Positions 31,643-39,558 of a DNA stretch of 64,000 nucleotides are shown here, one piece after another (positions within the stretch are counted from its first letter, which is position 1; each line of letters opens with the position of its first letter). This DNA is from Gemmiger sp. An120 (lineage in GTDB: Bacteria; Bacillota; Clostridia; Oscillospirales; Ruminococcaceae), in assembly GCF_002160955.1 (NCBI RefSeq), contig NZ_NFLN01000009.1, positions 1 to 64,000 of the forward strand, read 5' to 3'. The position numbers and the translations under genes are program-made. A model generated the notes under the pieces. It had not been told where the DNA came from. It did no database searches and worked only from the letters and a program-made list of their open reading frames with translations.

Positions 31643-32659
31643 TTATCCCAGAAATACCCGGATCAGTACCAGCGCAAACAGAATCTGGCAGGCGCCCACA
31701 CTCACGCCGTATACCATGGCGCGGGGGCCCTCGGCGGCCAGATCCCGGAACTTGACCCGCATTCCGATGGCGGCCAGGGCGATGATCTCAAACTGCTGGC
31801 TTACCAGTTTGGCAACCGCGGAAACCGGGGCGGGGATTACGCCCAGGCTGTGCAGGATGGCCATGAGGAAGAACCCGATGATGAACCAGGGTACCCCTGC
31901 CTTGACCGCCTTGGTCCAGGCCACTTCGCCCCGGGCAAACAGCGGCGTGTCGTCCCGGTCGGCGTTTACCCGGGAGTACACCAGCGCCACCAGCACGATA
32001 AACACGATCCGGATGATCTTGAAGATGGTGGCGGTTTCCACCACCTCGCCGCCTACCAGCTGGGCCGAAGCAATCACCTGCCCGATGGACTGCAGGGTAC
32101 CGCCGATCATGGCGGAGGTGTGCAGCACCTCATGCTGATACACAAAACCGGTGATCAGAGGCAGCAGAACCATCAGAATGGTGCCGGTTACGTTCACAAT
32201 GGTGATGGAAATGCCCTTGTCCTTGCTGTCCGCCTCCACCACCGGGGAAACGGTGGCAATGGCGGAGGAACCGCACACCGCGTTGCCGGCCCCCATCAGC
32301 AGGCTGAACTTTTTGCCAAAGCCCATATGCCGCCCGATCTGGTAGGCGGCCACGATGGTCAGAGCCATCTGGCAGGCGATAAAGGCCAGACCGTTCCAGC
32401 CCAGCGCCAGGATATCCCGCAGCAGCAGGGTTGCACCGGTAAGTACGATGGAGTATTCCAGCAGGCTGCGCTCGGAGAACTTCGTGCCGGAGTCAAAAAC
32501 CGGACGGTTCAAGAAGGTGTTGCCGCACAGGATGCTCAGGCCGATGGCGAAAAGAGCCGCGCCGATGCTGGGAAAGAACTTGGCAATGCCCTGAGCAATC
32601 AGAGCGATTACCAGGCAGACGAGAAAACCGGGGGCATTTTTGGTGGCGAGCTGTTTCAT
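31643..32659 (-). CDS. yeiH: YeiH-family putative sulfate/sulfur-oxyanion exporter
   Basis: 338 residues, ~10 membrane helices, with the family features GNAVCGSSAIATVSPVV and the GTKFSERSLLEYSIVLTGA stretch near the N-terminus. YeiH proteins are annotated as putative sulfate exporters. The adjacent divergent LysR is the usual YeiE-type partner, linked in other bacteria to sulfite homeostasis. In this window, a sulfatase would release sulfate inside the cell, so an outlet would make sense (inference). ATG at 32659. Confidence 0.85.
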   Translation of the reverse strand: MKQLATKNAPGFLVCLVIALIAQGIAKFFPSIGAALFAIGLSILCGNTFLNRPVFDSGTKFSERSLLEYSIVLTGATLLLRDILALGWNGLAFIACQMALTIVAAYQIGRHMGFGKKFSLLMGAGNAVCGSSAIATVSPVVEADSKDKGISITIVNVTGTILMVLLPLITGFVYQHEVLHTSAMIGGTLQSIGQVIASAQLVGGEVVETATIFKIIRIVFIVLVALVYSRVNADRDDTPLFARGEVAWTKAVKAGVPWFIIGFFLMAILHSLGVIPAPVSAVAKLVSQQFEIIALAAIGMRVKFRDLAAEGPRAMVYGVSVGACQILFALVLIRVFLG

Positions 32660-32726
32660 GGATACCGTATTCCTTTCTTTTGGCCGGAGAACCGGAGCGG
32701 CATCCCCTGGCTGTATTTTCCAGGAC

Positions 32727-32758
32727 TTGATTATAAACGCGGTTTGCTATAAAATCAA
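32727..32758. promoter_or_regulatory. Fully overlapping divergent promoters of yeiH and its LysR
   Basis: Plus strand: TTGATT (32727-32732), 17 bases, TAAAAT (32750-32755) for lysR. Minus strand: TTGATT (32758-32753), 17 bases, TATAAT (32735-32730) for yeiH. Each -35 sits on the other's -10, so RNA polymerase can occupy only one at a time. Confidence 0.6.
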
Positions 32759-32811
32759 ATTAGAAATTATTGCGGATAAATAAGTTCAATTTATAGAAGG
32801 GCGGCCGTATT

Positions 32812-33702
32812 ATGCTGGACCCAAAGCTGCATACCTTTCTTTTACTGGCACAGGACCCCAACACCACCCGCTGTGCGGAAAAACTGCATCTGACCCAGCC
32901 TGCCGTCAGCCAGCATATCAAGGCGCTGGAGGCAGTCTACGGGGTGCAGCTGTTTCAAAAGGAGGGGCGGGGCCTTGTGCTCACCGCTGAGGGGCAGCGG
33001 CTGGCGCGGCTGTGCCGCCGCCTTGCCACGATGGACGAACAGATCATGCAGGAGATACGCCGCCCGGCGCGTCCGGCGCTGCGGTTTGGGGCCACGCTTT
33101 CCATTGCGGACGGGCTGATGCCCGCCGTGCTTCCCGCGTTGGTGGATCGCTTTCCCCAGGTGCAGTTCCATATGGTGCAGCAGAACACCCACGCCCTGCT
33201 GGAGCAGCTGGAGGATGGCCAGCTGGATTTTGCCCTGATCGAGGGCAATTTTGAACGCGCCCGCTATGCGCATCAGCCGTTTTACCTTGGCCGGTTTGTG
33301 GGCCTGTGCCGCCCGGGCAGCCCGTTTGCCGCGTTCCGCTGCCTGAAGGATACCCTGGGCGCGCCGCTGATTCTGCGGGAGAAGGGCAGCGGTACCCGGG
33401 ATATTTTTGAAGGGGAGTGCCGCTCCCACAACCTGTCGGTGGAGGATTACGCGGAACTGTGCGAGATCGAGCATCTGCCCACCCTGCTGGGGCTGGTGGC
33501 GGCGGGCAAGGGAATTACATTTGCCTACGAAGCGGCGGCCCGTTCGCTGCTGGCACAGGGCCTTGTACAGATTATGGAGCTGGAAGACCTGCATTTGGAA
33601 CGGCCATTCCATTTTGTCTGCCTGCCGGACAGCCCCCGCGCCGAACTGCTGGTGCAGCTGGCTGCCGCCGTGCGCGAAGCTGCCTGCAACTGTTCGCAAT
33701 GA
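32812..33702 (+). CDS. LysR family regulator (CysB/YeiE-like)
   Basis: 296 residues. N-terminal HTH with CAEKLHLTQPAVSQHIKALE, then an effector domain (GATLSIADGLMPAVLPALVD; EGNFE; REKGSGTRDIFEGE). The KGSGTRD segment is typical of the CysB/YeiE/CbbR branch, whose members sense sulfur or carbon intermediates. It is divergent from yeiH with overlapping promoters, so it controls yeiH and itself. Confidence 0.9.
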   Translation: MLDPKLHTFLLLAQDPNTTRCAEKLHLTQPAVSQHIKALEAVYGVQLFQKEGRGLVLTAEGQRLARLCRRLATMDEQIMQEIRRPARPALRFGATLSIADGLMPAVLPALVDRFPQVQFHMVQQNTHALLEQLEDGQLDFALIEGNFERARYAHQPFYLGRFVGLCRPGSPFAAFRCLKDTLGAPLILREKGSGTRDIFEGECRSHNLSVEDYAELCEIEHLPTLLGLVAAGKGITFAYEAAARSLLAQGLVQIMELEDLHLERPFHFVCLPDSPRAELLVQLAAAVREAACNCSQ

Positions 33703-33713
33703 GCAAGCCATAA

Positions 33714-33746
33714 GAAAAAGCGGCCCGCCTGGCGGGCCGCTTTTTC
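33714..33746. terminator. Bidirectional terminator
   Basis: GCGGCCCGC / GCGGGCCGC stem with a tight loop, flanked by AAAAA and TTTTT, between convergent lysR and the flavoreductase gene. Confidence 0.9.
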
Positions 33747-33757
33747 AAAGGGGAAAA

Positions 33758-34879
33758 TCATCCGGCCAGTTTGGCCGCGTTGGTGCCGGCAATCCGGCCC
33801 ATGGTGGCGTCAATGATCAAAGCAAAGCCGCCGGAATAGCTCATGTTGAAGAACCCGCCGTTGGAGGCTTCGCCCGCCGCGTACAGGCCGGGGATCGCCG
33901 TGCCTTCCGGGGTCAGCACTTCGACATTCTCGTTGGTTACAAGTCCTCCCACCGTGCCGAAATAGGTCATGGTCGCCTTGACGGCATACCAGGGGCCTTC
34001 CTCCATCTTGATCAGGTAGTCGGCGCTCTTGCCGTAATCCTTGTCCACGCCGTTTTCGCAGAACTGGTTGTACCGGTTCATGGAATACCGCAGGTTGGCC
34101 GCCGGCATCCGGATCATGTTGGCCAGTTCGTCCAGGCTGTCCGCCTTGTAGGCGTCGCCGCCGTTGGCCATGATCTCGTCAATGTACTGGATATAGCCGG
34201 TGCTCTGGGCCTGTTCCTCGTTCAGAATGGCCCAGTAATAGTCAGGACCATCTGGATTTACATAACAGGCAGAAGCTGTATAAGCAATAGGATCTTCGCT
34301 GTTCACCCGCAGGCCCAGGGGATTCAGATACACCGAGGTCTTGGGGGTGGTGTGGTCCGCGTAGGTGGCTTCCAGATCGGCCTCGGTCATGTAGGTGTGG
34401 CCAGTGCCGCCCATCATGAAACCGCTGATGTAAACATCGGCGCCCACCTCAAGACCCATGGTGATGGCGTCGCCGGTATCGCTGATCATCGTGGTGTTGT
34501 ACTCGCCGCTGTAGGCCGGGGCGTACTGCTCCACCAGATCCTTCACCGCGGCGATCACCGCTTCACTGGTGATGGTGGCGCCGGCCACGGCGTCTACCTG
34601 CAGCGACTGGGCGTCCACAATCTGCTGAGGCAGATCCTGGATAGCGCCGTCGCTGATGCCTTCCGTCTCGCTGTGGGACGTGACGGTTAGGCTCTCGATG
34701 GCATCTTCGGTAAACACGCCCTCCATGGTGAGGGGGCCGTTGCGCCCGTCCACCGTGACGGTGTAGGTGCCCGCCTTATAGCGGGCACCCGAGGATACAC
34801 TGCTGCTGCCGGAGTTGCAGGCGGTGAAAAGCGATACCGCCAGCACCAGGGCAAGAACGATTGCTGTTGCTCTTTTCAT
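33758..34879 (-). CDS. FMN-binding flavoreductase paralogue lacking the FAD Rossmann domain
   Basis: 373 residues from ATG 34879 (AGGAGG upstream). Lipoprotein signal (FTACN, Cys21), then an FMN_bind domain with the flavinylation motif VDAVAGATITS (Thr102). After residue ~119 it jumps directly to the region that in the 595-residue paralogue at 53338 lies near residue 346, and continues through a PGLYAAGEASNGG end region. About 225 residues, including the FAD GxGxxG, are missing, and the length difference (222) matches. The frame is intact, so this looks like a clean internal deletion. It is unlikely to bind FAD normally. Also, the HHTMGG active-site segment of the full-length enzyme is replaced by TYFGTVGG. 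Divergent from a TetR gene. Confidence 0.85.
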   Translation of the reverse strand: MKRATAIVLALVLAVSLFTACNSGSSSVSSGARYKAGTYTVTVDGRNGPLTMEGVFTEDAIESLTVTSHSETEGISDGAIQDLPQQIVDAQSLQVDAVAGATITSEAVIAAVKDLVEQYAPAYSGEYNTTMISDTGDAITMGLEVGADVYISGFMMGGTGHTYMTEADLEATYADHTTPKTSVYLNPLGLRVNSEDPIAYTASACYVNPDGPDYYWAILNEEQAQSTGYIQYIDEIMANGGDAYKADSLDELANMIRMPAANLRYSMNRYNQFCENGVDKDYGKSADYLIKMEEGPWYAVKATMTYFGTVGGLVTNENVEVLTPEGTAIPGLYAAGEASNGGFFNMSYSGGFALIIDATMGRIAGTNAAKLAG

Positions 34880-34915
34880 TCTTCTTACCTCCTTTGGGTC
34901 TGGCAACAATTTAAC

Positions 34916-34929
34916 ATACGTGGTATACT
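34916..34929. promoter_or_regulatory. Candidate TetR operator over the tetR -10
   Basis: Inverted repeat ATAC-GTG-GTAT (34916-34926) overlaps TATACT (34924-34929), the likely -10 for the tetR-type gene, with a weak TGGCAA 17 bases upstream. Confidence 0.4.
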
Positions 34930-34991
34930 GGGGTAAAGGAGATCGGACACATGTCTGAACAACTGTACGCCCTGTGTCCAGAGAAAGTGCA

Positions 34992-35588
34992 ATGAACGAG
35001 AATAAAAAGAACATTATCGCCACTACCGCCCGTCTGATCCGGGAAAAAGGCTGCGAAAACGTAACGGTGCAGGACATCTGCCGGGAAGCGTTCGTGGCCC
35101 GCAGCACCTTCTATTACCAGTTCAAATCCATCGACGATGTGATTGACCAGATGTTCAAATATAACTACATCATGACCCAGGAACATCTGGACAGGCTGAA
35201 CGCCTGCGGCAGTCCGTTGGAAAAACTGTTTTATTTCCATCGGCTGAACCTGGCGTCGGTATTGGAAAACGGTGCCGAACTGAGCAAAATCAACATTTCC
35301 AAAAAGGTACGGGATGGTTCGCCCATCGGGATTACCTATGAATATCTGTATTCCACCAACTTTATTGTGCCGTATATCCGCCAGTGTCAGGAGCAGGGGA
35401 TTATCCGCAATCCGGCCCCGGCGGAAAAACTGGCGGAGGTGGTAACCAAAACCATGATCGGGTGCATGATCCGCTGGACGCGGGACGGGGTGAGCTATGA
35501 CCTTACCCGGGACTGCCTGGAAAGCCTGAAATGTGTCTACTGCATCGACGATTCGGTGCCCATCCCCGGCCTGGAGCCAGCGGACTGA
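34992..35588 (+). CDS. TetR/AcrR family transcriptional regulator
   Basis: 198 residues from ATG 34992 (an in-frame GTG six codons earlier has no ribosome site). HTH: CENVTVQDICREAFVARSTFYYQF, cut here to TVQDICREAFVARSTFYYQF, then a helical domain resembling TetR_C regulators of the dihydroxyacetone kinase/YcdC-like group in size. Divergent from the deletion-bearing flavoreductase and so probably its repressor. The inducer is unknown. Confidence 0.88.
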   Translation: MNENKKNIIATTARLIREKGCENVTVQDICREAFVARSTFYYQFKSIDDVIDQMFKYNYIMTQEHLDRLNACGSPLEKLFYFHRLNLASVLENGAELSKINISKKVRDGSPIGITYEYLYSTNFIVPYIRQCQEQGIIRNPAPAEKLAEVVTKTMIGCMIRWTRDGVSYDLTRDCLESLKCVYCIDDSVPIPGLEPAD

Positions 35589-35606
35589 TCCGACCCGCAT
35601 AAAAGC

Positions 35607-35644
35607 AAAACGACCTGAACGGCATCAACCGTCCAGGTCGTTTT
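35607..35644. terminator. Bidirectional terminator
   Basis: AAAACGACCTG / CAGGTCGTTTT with an inner ACGG/CCGT stem, between convergent tetR and M20 genes. Confidence 0.9.
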
Positions 35645-35655
35645 TAATATGGGAA

Positions 35656-36837
35656 TTATTTGGCGTAGGTCTCCAGCACCCGCAGTACATTGGACACCTG
35701 CAGCTGAATACCCAGGGGGATGCAGCGCTCGTCCGCCCGGAAATGGCAGCTGTGCAGCACACGGCTCTCCGGATGTTCGGTGTCGCCGCAGCCCAGGTGG
35801 AAGAAACAGCCGGGCCGCGCGGCGGCAAAGTAGGCAAAGTCCTCCACACCCAGCGAGGGTACATTTTCCGGAATCACATTCTCCTCACCCAGGATACCGG
35901 CGGCCGTCTGGCGCACCAGATCCACCATGTCGTCGTCGTTGATCAGGGGGGAGTAGCTGGGCTGCACAGTAAACTCCGCCCGGCCGCCCATCATGGCGGC
36001 GGTCTGCTCGCAGATGGTGCGCACCCGCTCCCGGGCAAAAAGCCGGGTGTCCGGATCCAGGGTACGGATGATGCCGCTCATCTCCACATAATCCGCAATC
36101 TGGTTGCGCACGTTGCCGCCCCGGATGGTGCCGAAGCTGCACACCGCCGAATCGGTGGGGCTCACGTTGCGGCTTACCACCGACTGCACCGCCGTCAGGA
36201 TCTGGGCGGCGATCAGAATGGCGTCCACCCCGTCGCTGGGATGGGCCCCATGGCAGGAGCGCCCGTAGATTTTCAGGTTGATCATATCCGACGCCGCGTA
36301 CATCTTGCCGTACTTGACGCCGATCTGCCCGGCGGGCAGGGTCGGGTCGGCGTGCAGGCCCAGCACATAGTCCACGTGCGGGTTTTCCAGTACGCCTTCC
36401 CGGATCATCCGCTCAGCGCCGCCGATGGATTCCTCCGCAGGCTGGAAAAACAGCTTGACGCGGCCGTGCAGCTTCTCCCGCATGCCGGCCAGAACAGCGG
36501 CCGTGCCCCAGAGCACCGCCGTGTGTACATCATGCCCGCAGGCATGCATTACACCCGGTACCTGGGAACGGCAGGCCAGATCCTCGTTCTCTTCCTGGAT
36601 GGGCAGCGCGTCGATGTCCGCCCGCAGGCCCACCGTGGGCCCGTCGAACGCGCCCTCGATCAGCCCCACCAGGCCAGTGTCCGCCACGCCGCGGGTGCAG
36701 GGGATTCCCAGCGCCTCCAGCTTCTGCGCCAGCAGTTCCATGGTGCCGTGTTCCTGCTCCGACAGTTCAGGACGGCTGTGCAGCTGACGGCGCAGCTCAA
36801 TGGCCTCGCGGCCGATTTGTTCCCACATTGCGTCCAC
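35656..36837 (-). CDS. M20-family amidohydrolase (N-acyl amino acid hydrolase type)
   Basis: 393 residues from GTG 36837, which has GGGAGG five bases upstream; the next ATG (four codons in) is too far from it. Metal-site motifs: HACGHDVHTA (His-x-x-Gly-His-Asp), catalytic Glu in FQPAEESIGGA, and a terminal HSCHF His. A dimerisation domain with GRSCHGAHPSDGVDAILIAA follows. Relatives hydrolyse N-acetyl or N-acyl amino acids, hippurate or aminobenzoyl-glutamate. 14 bases after the YfcC-like transporter gene; importer and hydrolase probably act in sequence. Confidence 0.93.
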   Translation of the reverse strand: MDAMWEQIGREAIELRRQLHSRPELSEQEHGTMELLAQKLEALGIPCTRGVADTGLVGLIEGAFDGPTVGLRADIDALPIQEENEDLACRSQVPGVMHACGHDVHTAVLWGTAAVLAGMREKLHGRVKLFFQPAEESIGGAERMIREGVLENPHVDYVLGLHADPTLPAGQIGVKYGKMYAASDMINLKIYGRSCHGAHPSDGVDAILIAAQILTAVQSVVSRNVSPTDSAVCSFGTIRGGNVRNQIADYVEMSGIIRTLDPDTRLFARERVRTICEQTAAMMGGRAEFTVQPSYSPLINDDDMVDLVRQTAAGILGEENVIPENVPSLGVEDFAYFAAARPGCFFHLGCGDTEHPESRVLHSCHFRADERCIPLGIQLQVSNVLRVLETYAK

Positions 36838-36851
36838 GCGTTCCTCCCCCC

Positions 36852-38255
36852 TTACATGCCGGTCATAACCGCGACCTGCAGCAGAATCACCTGGGCTACC
36901 ACCAGGCAGGCAAACAGCTTGCCGAACCACTTGAGCCAGCGGTCATACCGCACGTCGCCCAGGCCGCAGACAATCACAATGCTGCAGGTGGGCCACAGCA
37001 GGTTGGACAGACCGTCGCCGAACTGGAACGCCAGGCAGGCCACCTGACGGCTCAGGCCCAGGCTGTCGGCCAGCGGGGCCATGATGGGCATGGTCGCCGC
37101 CGCCTGACCGGAACCGGAGGGGATGATAAAGTTGATCAGGGTCTGCACCACCAGCATCAGCTGCGCGGAGATAAAGGTGGGGGCGCCCTGCAGTAGATTG
37201 CTCAGGAAATAGATCACGGTGTCCATGATCATGGCGTCCTGCATGATGACCACGATGCCCTTGGCCAGGCCGGTCAGGATGCAGCCCCACAGCACGCCCT
37301 TGGCGCCGGCCAGCATCTCGTCGCAGTACTTGTTGGCGGACCAGCCGTCAATGATGGCGGCCACAGCGGACATGATGATGAACAGGCCGCACAGCTCCTT
37401 GTAGCCCCAGCCCAGTTCGATCAGGCCCACCATCAGGATGATCAGGGTTACCAGCACGTCCAGCAGGATCAGGCCGTGCCGCCAGTTGAACTGGTATTCG
37501 TCCAGCTGGCTGCGGTCAAAGGAGTGCACGCAGGGGTCGCCCAGCACCACCGACTTGGACGGATCCCGGCGTACCTTCTGGGCGTAACGCACCACATAGG
37601 TGATGGCGATGCCCATGAATACCACAAAGCAGACAGCCCGGAACCCCAGCCCGGAGTACAGTTCCACCCCGGCGATGGACTGGGCCACCGCCACGGTGTA
37701 GGGGTTCAGGGTGGCGGCCATGAAGCCTACGAACTCACCCAGCGCCACAATGGCAAAGCCGGTCATGGCATCAAAGCCCAGGGCGATCATCAGGCCGATA
37801 ATCAGCGGATAGAAACCGTAAAACTCGCTCAGCATGCCAAAGACCGAGCCGCCCAGACCGAAGATGAGCATCAGCACCGGGATCAGGATCAGGTCCCGGC
37901 TGCCCAGCTTCTGCATGACCCGGCCGATGCCCGCATGGAACGCGCCGGTTTTGACCATGACGCCGAAGGTGGCGGCGCAGGTCAGAATAACAAAGATGAT
38001 GTCAGCCGAGGAGACGCAGCCGGAATACAGGGAAGCAAACAGCCCCAGCAGCCCGGTAGGCACAGCCTCGGATTTGTCTATGTAGTGGAACGTGCCGGAG
38101 ACCGCAACCTCCCGCATGGTACCGTTCACGTCGATGATTTCGTATTCAAACGCGCCGGAGGGGATAACCCAGGAAAGCGCCGCAGCCAGCGCGATGATGA
38201 TAAACACCACCAGCCAGGTATTGAGGCGTTCCTTATTTTTCGTTTTTGTGCCCAT
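36852..38255 (-). CDS. YfcC/DcuC-superfamily transporter
   Basis: 467 residues, about 12-13 helices. N-terminal WLVVFIIIALAAALSWVIPSGAFE and the later FIIPSGSGQAAATMPIMAPL loop are family landmarks of the YfcC/C4-dicarboxylate anaerobic carrier group. Co-transcription with the M20 enzyme suggests uptake of an N-acylated amino acid, peptide or AbgT-like substrate. Promoter at 38313-38341. Confidence 0.9.
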   Translation of the reverse strand: MGTKTKNKERLNTWLVVFIIIALAAALSWVIPSGAFEYEIIDVNGTMREVAVSGTFHYIDKSEAVPTGLLGLFASLYSGCVSSADIIFVILTCAATFGVMVKTGAFHAGIGRVMQKLGSRDLILIPVLMLIFGLGGSVFGMLSEFYGFYPLIIGLMIALGFDAMTGFAIVALGEFVGFMAATLNPYTVAVAQSIAGVELYSGLGFRAVCFVVFMGIAITYVVRYAQKVRRDPSKSVVLGDPCVHSFDRSQLDEYQFNWRHGLILLDVLVTLIILMVGLIELGWGYKELCGLFIIMSAVAAIIDGWSANKYCDEMLAGAKGVLWGCILTGLAKGIVVIMQDAMIMDTVIYFLSNLLQGAPTFISAQLMLVVQTLINFIIPSGSGQAAATMPIMAPLADSLGLSRQVACLAFQFGDGLSNLLWPTCSIVIVCGLGDVRYDRWLKWFGKLFACLVVAQVILLQVAVMTGM

Positions 38256-38312
38256 AGTATTGATTCCTCCTGTGGAAAGATTGGGCCGCGGCCGCTGCCG
38301 CGAACTGCCTTT

Positions 38313-38341
38313 ATTTTAGCAAGCCCGGCGTTTGATTGCAA
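38313..38341 (-). promoter_or_regulatory. Promoter of the YfcC/M20 operon
   Basis: Minus strand TTGCAA (38341-38336), 17-base spacer, TAAAAT (38318-38313). Confidence 0.6.
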
Positions 38342-38369
38342 CAATTGAGTGATTCTGCCCGATTGCACA

Positions 38370-38398
38370 TTGTGATTTTTGTCGGATTGTGCCATAAT
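38370..38398 (+). promoter_or_regulatory. Promoter of the permease/amidohydrolase operon
   Basis: TTGTGA (38370-38375), 17-base spacer, CATAAT (38393-38398). Repeated GATTGCA/GATTGTG words lie between this and the opposing promoter and could be a shared regulator site. Confidence 0.55.
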
Positions 38399-38428
38399 AA
38401 TCCCATGTGTGTGAGGGAGGAAAGAACC

Positions 38429-39558
38429 ATGAAAAACAAACAGCTTACCGTGTGGGAAAGCGCCTGCATTGTCACCGGCTACGGCATCGGGGGCGGGGTG
38501 CTGGCCATGCCCTGGCTGTCGGCCCGCAACGGCGTGCCGATGAGCCTTGTTATCCTGCTGGCGGCCTTTGCAGCCAGCGTAATCCTGCACTGCATGATCG
38601 CCGAGCTGGCCATCAAAAGCGGCAGCGACGCCCAGATCATCGCCGTGTTCTCCAAATATGTGTTTGCAGGCCGATTCCGCAAAGCGCTCACTACCGGCTT
38701 CTTTGTGGTGATGGCACTGGTGCTCTTCACCAATCTGGCCGCCTACATATCCGGCGCGGCCGAGATTCTCAGCGCCATGCTGGGCATGCCGGAATGGGCA
38801 GCCCGGCTGGTCTTCTATGTGTTTGCGGCCTCGGTGGTGCTGTTCGGCCTCAAGGCGGTGGGTGTCAGCGAAAAGATCGCCATCGGTGCCATCTTTGCGC
38901 TGGTGGCTCTGCTGGCGGTCTGCTCGCTGGCCAATATCCGCAATCCGCTGCCGCTGGCCGCGGGTACCGTCAACCAGGCGCTGGCCTACTTCGGCATGGC
39001 CATGTTTGCCTTTTCCGCCTTCTTTTCGGTGCCGCAGGCGGCTGCCGGTCTGGGCGGGGACGGGGCCAAAATCCGCAGGGCGGTGTTCCTGGGCATCCTG
39101 AACAACTTTGTGCTGATCCTGGTCATCACCGTCTGTGCACTGCTGGCCTCTGACGAGGTCACCGAGGTGGCCATGATCGGCTGGAGCCGGGGCATCGGCA
39201 GCTGGGCGGAACTGGTAGGCTCGGTCTTTACCATTCTGGCCATGCTCACCACCTACTGGTCCATCTCGCTGGCACTGGCCGATATTGTGGCCGAGCAGCT
39301 GCACTGGGGCCGGGCCGCCTGCTGGCTGGTGGCCACCGCGCCCTCGCTGCTCATGACCTTCCTGGGGCTCTGGAATTCATGCGGCTGGCCGGCGGCCTGA
39401 TCGCCATTCTGATCGCGCTGCTGGTGGTGCCCGCCTATCGCAAATGCCGCCGGGAACCGGGCGAATCCCTGCTGGGACGCTGGGGCGGCACCAGCATGCA
39501 GATTGTAATCGCCGCGGCCTATGTTCTCATGGCCGTGGGCAATGTGGTAACAGTATGA
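38429..39558 (+). pseudogene. Aromatic amino-acid permease-like (HAAAP) gene with a single frameshift
   Basis: The N-terminal part (ATG 38429, good GGGAGG) gives 323 residues ending at 39400, starting WESACIVTGYGIGGGVLAMP, the hallmark of the Trp/Tyr permease/HAAAP family. From 39373 the next frame continues the protein without gap (EFMRLAGGLIAILIALLV...) to TGA 39556-39558, where the next gene starts. The reading frames meet at CTCTGGAATTC, where one extra G (TGGGAATTC) would restore a full ~376-residue permease. Either a recent frameshift mutation in a G-run or a sequencing error. Eight to nine helices are intact before the break. Confidence 0.78.
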
